Below, one piece after another: positions 1-10,400 of a stretch of 64,000 nt of DNA. Position numbers and translations under genes: made by a program. How positions within the stretch are numbered: the stretch's first letter is position 1; every line of letters starts with the position of its first letter. Source of the stretch: Linepithema humile (Eukaryota > Arthropoda > Insecta > Hymenoptera > Formicidae); the NCBI RefSeq assembly GCF_040581485.1, contig NC_090134.1, positions 22,281,698-22,345,697 on the forward strand, in the 5' to 3' direction. The notes under the pieces were generated by a model. The model was not told where the DNA came from. It ran no database searches and saw only the letters and a list, made by a program, of their open reading frames with translations.

Positions 1-410
1 TCGTTCGCCAAGAAGCTGCCATAATCCGTACCAGCCAAATGTAGCTTCAAATCTAAATAGATAATTTATTGGTTTAGGCAGGAGAAAAAGATAAATTCAT
101 GATTCCTTAATGTACTATAATTAATAGGAATCAACAGATAAATCGATTTTATTTTGCCGTTAAAAATCACATATTTAAAAAATGGAGATTTATATCATAA
201 AGATATAAAATCTTTCTTTGTCAACTGTGCATTTAAGATGATTTAGGACAAATAAACTCCTGAAATGATTAAATCAATCGAATAAATACCTTCGAGTGTT
301 TCGCATTGAACCAAGTTCAGATAATCACTTTGCTGAAGTATACCGCACTTGAAACCACGACACAGACCTTCCAGGTAGCCACCATCGATATTGAACATGC
401 ACCCCTTCAT
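1..410 (-). CDS. VhaAC39-1: V-type proton ATPase V0 subunit d, 5' part only
   Basis: Subunit d belongs to the membrane V0 sector of the vacuolar H+-ATPase and couples the central rotor of V1 to the proteolipid ring. Two exons are visible. Exon 1 is 410-290: it starts with ATG at 410 and reads MKGCMFNIDGGYLEG, then CRGFKCGILQQSDYLNLVQCETLE, and ends at a GT donor at 289-288. Exon 2 is 52-1, after an AG acceptor, and reads DLKLHLAGTDYGSFLANE. The split Asp codon joins exactly as in the family consensus CETLEDLKLHL. The rest of the gene, about 300 more residues, lies beyond the left edge. The ATG at 410 is chosen because residues before it do not resemble the family. The gene is divergent from TRMO. 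The family call is firm; fly has two AC39 paralogues, so the exact symbol is less certain. Confidence 0.9.
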
Positions 411-798
411 TTGAGAGATCTTTCTCGGATACGTTCGCGTGAAAAACCAATACGTCAAACACGTCTGGCGGCTCGCCCTTTTTCACGAAGATCATATGAC
501 AGCATATGACCAGGGAATAGTAACCAGTGTTGACAAGCTAAAAAATTTTTTTTACCAACTGAATGACAAAAATGTACTAAATTACAGTATGTAAGCACTA
601 TGTACGTGTGTAGGAGCCCATAGAATGCGATAACGTGGCGTCCTGTGTGCAGATCATAATGGATACATTGTAAATTCTCCTACATATTGTTCTGAAATCT
701 GAGCACTGAGTTTGTGCAGATCTCTTGCTATAGTAATGCATAGTAATTACCACCATCTGTCAATACGAAAAACATAAGCTTCCAATAAATGTTAGTAA
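411..798. promoter_or_regulatory. Head-to-head intergenic region of VhaAC39 and TRMO
   Basis: Only 388 bases separate the two start codons, which point away from each other. Both 5'UTRs and both core promoters must lie here or overlap, so a shared bidirectional promoter is likely (inference). The segment is AT-rich and I see no convincing TATA box with an initiator. No ORF in it looks like a gene. Confidence 0.55.
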
Positions 799-2881
799 AT
801 GCGAGCAATAGAGAATATGGATTTGACTTGTCAGAATTCTAGCTTAAATGCTGAATATTTGCTTAGTCAGTTGAATACAGCCAGACGAGAGATTAATAAC
901 TTGAGGTATTTTAATATATAAAATTATTATAATTATATGCATTATATTGCACATCGTATATAATTATTGTATCTTATTATTTTTTTACTGCTATTTTATT
1001 GCTATACAATTTTTATTTGTATTTATATACATAGGTCATGCTTATATAAAAAAATTTTTTAATAAAACGTTTGATTTAATTTTATAGACAGCAAGTGAAA
1101 GGTCTAAGATATATACTTGACAAGGATGTTGATAATATTAAACGTATCTTGGAATTACAAAAGCATGGAGAAATTCATTCACAGTCGAAAATAATATCTT
1201 CAGAAGAAGCAAAGCCGGGTACAAGTAAGGATCAAGATATTCTGAAATTAAAACCTATTGGTGTCATTTCTACTTGGTTTCCCAATAAAAGAGCGACTCC
1301 ACGGCAACCTGGAATATGTAAAAAAGTTCCAGGAAAATTGACGCTTTATAATTCTGTATTCACGAATCCAGATCACGCTTTACAAGGCTTGCAGGACTTT
1401 TCTCACATGTGGTAAGCTTTTTGAAACAATAATTTTAATGCTGATGACAAAATGACATATAATGTTTTTTGCTTTTCCCTTTCGATAGGATTTTATTCCA
1501 CTTTCATAGAAATGATTCAACGCATATGCGAGCAAAAGTAGCACCACCAAGATTAAATGGAATAAGAACAGGTGTATTTTCTACACGTTCTCCACATCGA
1601 CCTTGCCCTATCGGCCTAAGTTTAGTTAAGATCTTGAAAGTTGAGAATGACACAATTTATTTTGAAGGTGTTGACATGGTTAATCAAACACCTGTCCTGG
1701 ATATAAAACCATATATACCGCAGTACGATAGCCCATTACATATTGAGAAATTAAGTAACAGGCTAAGAGAAAATGATGCGAATGTTGCGGAGATATTTCA
1801 TAATCTGGAAGAAACTCAGAATTCAAGCAATGGTCGATCAGTTGACTCTTTTAACGATGATACAAATATTAATAATGAGCGAGTTGAGCTTGATATTTCC
1901 AGAGATGAGGAAATAGCTTTGCGACTTCAGGCGGAAGAATTTCAAGCATATCCGACCCTTGATGGCTATGATATCACAAGGCAATCTGCTCAATTGATGG
2001 AAGATTATGCTAACACTGCTGCTTCATTGCAAATTGACGAGAATGGTGCAGATATACATAGAGGAACATATTTTGTTCAAGATGGATCATCCGACACGAG
2101 ATTAGACTTGGATTCATCGGCTGAGTATGGTGCAACATCGATGGCTGAATTGCAGACAGACTCTGTTAGAGATCTGAACAGCAGATTGCACGACGTAGAT
2201 ATAAATAATTCTAATAGTTCGGATTCAGCACGTATGGAGAGAGACAATGATGATGAAATAAATTATACCGAAAATCAAGCCTTACGTAATTCCAGACTGT
2301 TAGATGGGGCGGATGGTCCAAGCACAGTTTGCGGTACCGATATTGATTTGGTCAGTCGTCACGCATTACATGCAAGAGTCGATAATTCCCCAGTGAGGAT
2401 GGGAATACGCGAAGCACCCGATGGAGAGGAAGGATTTGAATCTCAGAGTCTAACACCTTCCCGAACTTTACCGGATATTCATGCGGCAACAACTGTATCA
2501 TCTGGACCAATAAATACGGCACTGGAGAGTAATTTTTCCGAGATAAGAATACCGGATTGGATTTCGCAACCTCGTACAGCAACGTTATCAGTAATTTTCA
2601 ATGAACGCGCTTTAATGCAGTTAAATGAAATTCTAGACGACAAGATTGATGAGCAAAAGCAAGCTATAGAAAATGTACTTAAAGAAGATCCTAGATCGGT
2701 GTATTTAAGGCAACGATGGGGCAGTCAGTTTTACACGTTTTTGATACACGATTTACATATCACATGTAGATTCGATGATAGTAGAGGTGTAGTTACTGTA
2801 TTTCAAGTACGACATGCAGGTCGTACCTGTGATTGTGGTGAGCCTGAATGGCAATGCTTAGGACATTCACCTTTATCTTAA
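799..2881 (+). CDS. TRMO: tRNA (adenine(37)-N6)-methyltransferase (TsaA/TrmO family)
   Basis: TrmO uses SAM to N6-methylate t6A37 next to the anticodon of some ANN-decoding tRNAs, giving m6t6A. Exons are 799-905, 1088-1411 and 1489-2881; all introns are GT-AG and the joins restore R-Q-Q-V-K and H-M-W-I-L-F-H-F. The predicted protein is 607 residues. The TsaA-like beta-barrel lies at about 91-224: KPIGVIST at its start, then TPRQPGIC, PPRLNGIRTGVFSTRSPHRP, and TPVLDIKPYIPQYD at its end. A C-terminal TrmO domain lies at about 499-607 (SVIFNERALMQL, VYLRQRWGSQFYTF). The start at 799 is the first ATG after an in-frame TAA at 796; a second in-frame ATG is at 817. The linker at about 225-498 is acidic and low in complexity, making the protein much longer than human TRMO (about 440 residues). 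Confidence 0.92.
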
Positions 2882-3337
2882 TAGATTTAAAATAGAGTAA
2901 GCTTATTATAAAAATGAACACGAAGGAAAAAAAGGCAAAATGCTATACCGTTGTATTATGGTTTAAAAAACAAAATTTACATTACAGAATTGCGATTTAT
3001 GTACTTTTATGTTTTCAATTGGATATATCTTGTAAAAAATAATTCAATCTTTTCGTAACAATTATTTAGCTGATAAGACATACGTAATAAAATGAAAATA
3101 ATTTAAAAATGAATGAACCGTTTTATATTTAAGTATAATTTTTTAATGCAAATATGCAAGTTCCTACATTTTGTTATTATGTGCAGATACAACTTATGTT
3201 ATTATATTACAAAAAATTTATATCAAGCAGAGAATATGAAAAAAAGATTTTAAAAATGTATTTTATGTATTTTACATAAAATTGGAAAAAGATATCTTTT
3301 TCCAATACAAATGTATATCTGAATTGCATGTATTTAT
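2882..3337. promoter_or_regulatory. Convergent 3' ends of TRMO and Bop1
   Basis: The two stop codons face each other 456 bases apart across very AT-rich DNA. TRMO has an AATAAA at 3086-3091 on the plus strand. For Bop1 the only clear minus-strand AATAAA (plus-strand TTTATT at 3333-3338) touches its stop codon. Bop1 therefore either has an extremely short 3'UTR or uses a variant signal further left, in which case the transcripts may overlap. No gene is seen here. Confidence 0.5.
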
Positions 3338-6300
3338 TTATGTATACATTCGTATTGTAGAATCTGCACCTGCAGAAAATACCCATGGCTCAATGGGATG
3401 GAACATGACATCCAAAATACCGAAATCATCATATGATTCATGATGACACAACCTTTTTAGTGGTACGATTAAGGGATTTTGTAAAAGATCGCTAGGAAAC
3501 AAATATGCAATATTAAAAACAGTTATTAAATATGCAATAAGTATGCAAAAAGGTCTTAAATGAGCTATCTTACTTATACACCATTCCATGAGACACAATT
3601 AGTCCTCTGTCATCAGCTCCAGAGGCAAACAAAGGATATCGTTTATGAAATGCTACAGCGCGCACACCAGTCCCGTGTAATCGCAAAGTTTGATAAGGCT
3701 TGGTACTCAAATCCAAATCGAACCAGAGCATTTTGCGATCATATGTTGCTACCAAAATATTATCACCTCCTGAAAGATTTATAACATGATAAAGCTTATA
3801 TTATGAACATAATTTGTATTCTAAATTAATCGAAAAATCTGTCATTAAAAGGACATCCATAAATCTTGGAACATCTTGTATAAAATGAGTTACCGGGGTG
3901 AATAGCCATTGTTGATATCCATTGTGAATTGGATAATAATTTCTTCACCATTTCCTGCTTTACTAGATCGTATATTCTCACGTTTCTTTGTGTCTAACAA
4001 AAAACAAAAAAACAAGAAAATATGTAAAATTATAGTATTTATACTATTGTATGTATCACAGTTGCTAATACTTACTGCGACAAATAAATATGGTCTAATT
4101 GGATGGAATAAAACACATTGTATTAATCCTTTTGATTTGTTAAATGGCAATTGAGATCTTCGTTTGGACAATTGATTAATCAGAACTGATCTATTTTGGC
4201 CATCTGGCATCACAGTAGCAAAATAATCTCCTTTTCCATGCCATGTTACTTGTTTGACAATTTTAAAATGATTTAGAATTATTCTAATTCCATTGGTTTT
4301 ATGTTCTTCTTCTGCTTCCTCCCATTGTACCGCACTATTTACTCTTTCGCTTACTAATACCAAAAAAATGTTGGTTATATTTAAAAATTATTTTTATAAC
4401 AGGTCCTAAACTATTGATAGCTTAAGTATCGATACCTATTATGTCACTCTGTGGTATTATCTCCAAAAGTTCATCAGTTTTTTTAGTAATATCATCATCT
4501 CCGACTCCAGGATTTATCAAAAGAATTTTTTTGTCACTTGCAACAGCTATCAATGATATGGCTTGGTTTGGGCACCAGGCAACACTTCGAATGACACCAC
4601 CACAAGATACTGTTTTCAAGCATCTGCCTGTGCTCACTTCCCATACTATTAAAATAAAACATTTTGCTTGCATTATCTTCCATTCAAAATCAAATTCTTG
4701 CAAATAAATACAATTAAGAGTAAATAAAGAGTAAAGGTTAATATTAAATTTAAAAAATATGTATATGAGATGTCTCACCCTTCAATAGCATGTCATCTCC
4801 ACCAGATGCGATAAACTGACCTCTTGGTTCTGTAGTAATACTTCTAACCATATTTGTATGTCCTTCAAATACCATAAACATTGTTGTTGGGAATGGTTGC
4901 AAGTCTTTTGGACTTGGTAATTGTGGAACCAAAACCTCGGGATCTATCGTCAATCTCATTTTGAATGCTCTAGGACACAAATACAAATCTAAACACCTCT
5001 GAAATCTTTCCTTGATATATCTAGGATATGCTGGTACTTGTAGAAGAGAATCGAATTTTTGTGGTACAAAATGTAACTTTCTCTTCCATGGAGTCATTTT
5101 CAATTTATTCCATTCTTTTAGTTCTTTCTCATCAAATAAGTATTCTGGTGGAGGATTGTAACTTTCTGCATGGCCAGGTAAGTGTCGCTTGGGTGCTGGA
5201 ATATGTTTATGGATTCTACGCATTTCCTCCGCTTGATCATCAGACTGCCATAGCATATAAAATTGTGGACCTTGATTCTTTTCTCTTTCTTTTTGCATTT
5301 CAGCGGTGGATTTCATCCAACCCATCTTAAGAGCGTGTACTAATTTTGATACTTTCTTACTTTCGGGTACAGATGGTGTAAAAGAACGTTTGTGTGATGG
5401 GAATTTACGAAGCGGCATTTTCTCCACTTCAGAAGTGAACCAATCTACCCATGGCTGTAATTTACAAATACCTATGTAGTAGTTAATTATTCATATCAAA
5501 TATCCTTAAATTAAATTACCATAAATATAACTTACCGCATATTCATCAAATTGAGCAACAGGTATTTTCTGCTTTTGGATTCTCACAATCAAGTCTATAT
5601 CTGCCTCGCTTAGTGTAACATCTTGACCAGTTTGGGGATCTTTTATAGTTCTCCAAAAGTCAGGATCCTCCATTCTTTTCAGAAAATTATCTAATTCATC
5701 ACCTTTTTCAGGTTTTACAATTTTCTTAGCTTCCCAATCATAACCAATATGATCATATTCGTCATACCATTTCATCGGTATCTTCCCAACTGTGTTGCGA
5801 ATATCTTCTTCATCAGAACTATCATACACATATTCATCTTCATCATTAGACTCATTTTTAATTTCAACCTTGTTATTTACATCATTTTTATGCATCTGTG
5901 TTTTCTTGGAATTTTTAGAATTTTTATCATTATTCAACTTGTTTACGGATTTAACATTCTTTTTTACTGATGTCTTCTCTTTAGATACCAAGGATTCTTT
6001 GCTTTTATTTTTATTCTTTAATTTATTTTTATCATCTTTTAATTTGGTCTGCAGATCTTTTTGTATTTGTTTAGAACAGCTTTCTGTCTCAATATCTTCA
6101 GAAGATTCAGTATCTGTGGATTCATAATCTGATTCGGATTCATATTTGTTGTCTTCGTCAGAAAAAAGAACTTCATCTTGTTCTACATCTGAATCTGATA
6201 TATTTGCATCCTCTTCTGCTTCTTCATCTGTGGAATCTTCATCATCATTGAGTCGAGCTTCTAACAAATCTTCCGTACCAGAATCCTAAATTATTAAAAA

Positions 6301-7058
6301 GGTATATATGTTTTATTATATTACATATAATGTTTTATTATATTATATATATGTTTTATTATATTACTATCGGTAACAAATTTTTATTTAATTTTCTAAT
6401 TATATATGACAAGTGGTAAAAACAAATTTTTACAATGCGTTAGAATTGTTCATGGTAGAGGTATTTTCAAAGAACAAGTTAACTTTCCTAGTCAACAGAT
6501 TAAATTATATGTAATAAATTAAGAAGTTTATAGTCTAAAAACTGTTTCAATGTGCATGCAACTATGCTCTTAAAATGTGCCAAATATGCCCAACAATATG
6601 CACTAAAAAGTGTAAAAAGAGTTCAGTATACACATTAATTTTTTCCGAGGCCATTAAAATATGCTATATTACAACAAAGTAACGCATTTTTTTAAATTTT
6701 TACATTTTTTACAAGGCCAGTGTTAAAATATGTTCTATTATAATGAGTTTATGAAAATATGATGCAGTTATTTAAAAGTGCACAAATATGCATTTATTTG
6801 TACAATAAAATTTATCCTAAAAGCTAAAAAATGTATGATTTGTACATATAATTAATCAGTATATCAATAACAATCTTCACAAAAAATATGCAAATGCATG
6901 AACTTCCTAACTCTAGTAATAAAACAAGAGTATATATTTATAAAAATGTATAATAGAAATATAGACAATACCTCCGCATCATCTACTGCATATGCATCTT
7001 TGGATTCTTTCTTCGATTTCAAATTAACAAGTTTTTTCTTTAAGATCTTGTGTTCCAT
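3338..7058 (-). CDS. Bop1: Ribosome biogenesis protein BOP1 (WD40)
   Basis: BOP1 is a nucleolar subunit of the PeBoW complex (PES1-BOP1-WDR12), needed for 27S/32S pre-rRNA processing and 60S maturation. Eight exons on the minus strand: 7058-6972, 6285-5536, 5454-4779, 4645-4436, 4353-4076, 3993-3894, 3769-3574 and 3491-3338. All junctions are GT-AG and in frame, giving 816 residues. Residues 1-29 are lysine-rich; about 30-190 form an acidic then Lys/Asn-rich disordered region. The BOP1NT domain starts near 196 with GKIPMKWYDEYDHIGYDW and includes PWVDWFTSEVEKMPLRKFPSHKRSF. WD40 repeats run from about 480 (GHTNMVRSITTEPRGQFIASGGDDMLLKVWE) to the C-terminus (FHPIEPWVFSAGADSTIRMYT). The start is the first ATG of the conserved basic N-terminus. 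The gene is divergent from DIP2 and convergent with TRMO. Confidence 0.95.
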
Positions 7059-7474
7059 TTTCTTTCACATTCATTAAAATTTACCCACGCTGAAATAGGT
7101 TAGATACTAAACACGTGTCGTCTATAAAACACTGTAAAACTGGAACCGTGTGAAACGTAAAATCAGCTTTCTTTAAAGGAAACAACTCCCTCTTGTAAAG
7201 GTAGAAGCAGTTTCAATGGACAAATTTTGTAGATGAATGATTGGTGGATTTGAATATACGCGCGTGTGGATAGACTTAAAAACTTAGGCGGATACTACTA
7301 ACGTTCGTTGTGGATTCACCTTTCCTCGATAAGTTGTAAGCTTTAACGTCCGGTGGCGCTACCAGTCATGCGACGGGTACTCAGTGGCAAGCAAGATGGC
7401 CGAGCAGTGGTGATGAGTCGTGGTATATACCGCTGGTGAATTCGCGAATACGGCCCAGCGCGAATGGCCTAGCG
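7059..7474. promoter_or_regulatory. Bidirectional Bop1/DIP2 promoter and DIP2 leader with three uORFs
   Basis: Start codons of Bop1 (minus) and DIP2 (plus) are 416 bases apart, head to head. TCAGT at 7381-7385 matches the arthropod initiator and lies just before AAGATGGCCG, a YY1-like element often seen near transcription starts. If DIP2 transcription begins at 7383, its leader carries three short upstream ORFs: 7396-7413 (5 codons plus stop), 7413-7439 (8 codons plus stop, overlapping the first by one base) and 7464-7472 (2 codons plus stop, ending 2 bases before the DIP2 ATG). The motifs are seen; the transcription start is inferred. Confidence 0.5.
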
Positions 7475-10400
7475 ATGGCCGAGTTCAACATCGACATCGG
7501 CAAGTTACCGGAGGACGTGCGGGAAAAGCTCGCCGAGTTGGATCTCGAACTGTCCGAAGGTGAGTGACTTTTCTTTTGACTGCAGCGAACGATGCGATCA
7601 TCCACCGCCCCTCGCGGCGAACCCCGTTTCCTCCGGTTTGTCTCTTTCGCTCTTTCTGACTCACCCCGTGTTACACCGAGACGGAATCCCCTAGAAGCCC
7701 CCGTTTGTTGATAAAATCGATAACACCTTACGGCCGTTGCCGTCTCCGTTTCCTATGCGAAAAGACCGAAATTTTCTCCGTTTCTTATAGATACTTCGGC
7801 ATCGTTTCTCTTTATATAAATTGGAGCAATGATAAAGGTTAACTAGAGAAATTCTAGTTAAACAAGTAACCATTTTACGCCGAACACAAGAGAACGCGAA
7901 AGCGACACGCGACGTGCGAAAAAGAAAATTTTAAAGTCTTTTCCACACTAAATGATATGAGGCGAATCTCAGTGGCGAATACGAATTTAGGTGTTCCTTA
8001 CTTTTTATCTTTAAACAGTTTAAACAAATCGTTACATCCCCTTCGATTAATACACAAGTCTTTTATTCTTTACTCATGTTTCTATTCTGATTCTGATGGC
8101 TTTTTCAGTTGTAGCTTAATTTTAATTGTATCTCGTAATATGCATTAGTAATATCTCTCACATTTCATTGCAACTCTGCTCTTAGGATTGAGGTTATTGA
8201 ACACCGGTTATTGAATGGCACATTTTTTTATGCAAAAAGTACAATCATATGACACGAACAGTATTCGGAATCTGCTGGTTTTCTCTTTTCTTTTCTTTTT
8301 TTTTTGTTTTGTCATATATCTGTGTATAATATAAGCGTGCGATCTCGACATCGCAGATGCGGGATGTCGGGTTTCCTTTCCATGAACGGACCGTAATGCA
8401 CCCGAGAATGCGCTTATTTGCATTTGTAGTTAAGACTGTTGTAACGAAGACACGACCGGTTTCTCAAGCCGTTTCTCCCCAAATGGCAGGTGTCTCTCGG
8501 AAAAACTGTCGTTTGCACGCGTCGATGCGATGATGTAAGGTGTAATTAAGAGCCTGTCCATCGATTAATTAAGCATGGTTTCGTCTTGTTGAATAATTAT
8601 GTACAAGTTAATTAGACTTTTACAGAAATATTAAAGATTATTAGCGGACTGTGCCAGCTTGGCAACGTAACTCAAACTAAGCTTTCTCTCTCTTTTTCTC
8701 TTAGAGATATTTATAACGGTCGTGAAAATATTGAACGTCCGAGTCGGGAGATTCAATATGTCTTATTCAATTGATGCTAAGAATTATTTGATTCTCTAAG
8801 CTCTTCGTGATCTGTGATTATTGACACGGCGGCATTCCGATAATTGATACATCCTTGAATCTAAAAATTTTCGATGCTTACGGATGAGCGTCAATTAATT
8901 ATTAAGGTCATCGCACTGCGGACTCGAGCCGTGTCGCTTAAAAGGCAGTGACAACTGGGCGATTGAACGAACGAGAAAAACGTAATTTCTTGGTCAACTA
9001 CTTGCCCGGCCAGCACGTGGCACGAATATGTAACGTAAGCAGCTTACGTCGTGCGGCTGTAAATAAGACTTAAAAGTCTGCGTCAGCTGCATCATGCATC
9101 CGCATTAATAAAGCGGCGGAGACGGTTTCACTGCACGCCTTCCAACGCTCGACCTCGCGCTACTCTACGATTTTCTCGTTATAACATTGTGCATATTTTT
9201 CATAATATATCATGATGCCGCAGTATTGGCTACCGTGAGAAACTTTATGTGGAATAATTAGGATGAAGGAGTCAATTGGGATAACGTGGAGTCCACTTTT
9301 TGTTCGGTCAGAATTTTCACACATTTTCCACGCTTTCCCCAATGCATTATCTTCGAGATTTAGTTCTTGTATTCTAGATCACGAATCTCGTCGTACCAAT
9401 GAATATTGACGAAGTGTACAAAAAGTATCGCGCAGTTTGAGCTTTGTATTCTGAACGGGACTAATTCGTTTCGAAAGCATAACGAATCATGTATATTTAG
9501 TCATTGTGGACATTGCTGAAATGCTATGACAGATAATAGAAGAATAAGTGAGGATGTATGCTTTGCACTGTTTATACTTAGAGATAAAATAAAAGTGAAA
9601 GGCAGTACTCTTTTACCAAATCGTTTAATCCGTTTCTTCGTAGATTCTTTACAAGTTACAAACTAGAACTCCTAAAATTTTTTAAAAATTTTTTGACTTA
9701 ATTTGGAATAAAATATTATCCACTTTTCGACTGGTAAATATTTATTGTTTATTTATAAGGATATACTTAGATGAGTGTCCTAGACAAACAGTATCACCTG
9801 TTAATAATAGATTCCTAAGGTCATTTTGAAAAGTCTTTATACGAAAATGTCGAGGTTACAGTAATTTTTAAAATGCGAGTTGTCAAAAATTTACACACCC
9901 AGGCACGTCGCATATTGATTTGAGTTTTGTATTCTTATCATATGACAAACCTCAGAAATTTACTGTTAATGGATGAGACAGTTAGTCTGAGACACTTTGT
10001 ATATTTAACATTATTTTCCAATCTATTCTTTTAACGATATTAAAGTCAAACAAATTGAATTGACTTATCAGCACGATGCGCAGCGCACTAGAATTATTTA
10101 CAAGTTGATCTGTAATATACAAAGTACATCCAAATTGCCATAACAACAGCGTTGAAAATAATTATTGGAGATACAATTATTACATACGTTAAACTTTTAC
10201 TCGTCTCTTTCTCTTCTGTGTAAATATTTAATGAAATAATTATATATTTATATCTAAAAGCCATAAAAATATTAAAAATTACAAATCTTTAATGAATATT
10301 ACAAAGTTTCTATGTGTAATGTTTTACGTGCGATATTTTGCAAATAACAGATAACAAATAAATGATTATTTACTTTAGGGTTGTCCCGCCGGTGCCCGAT

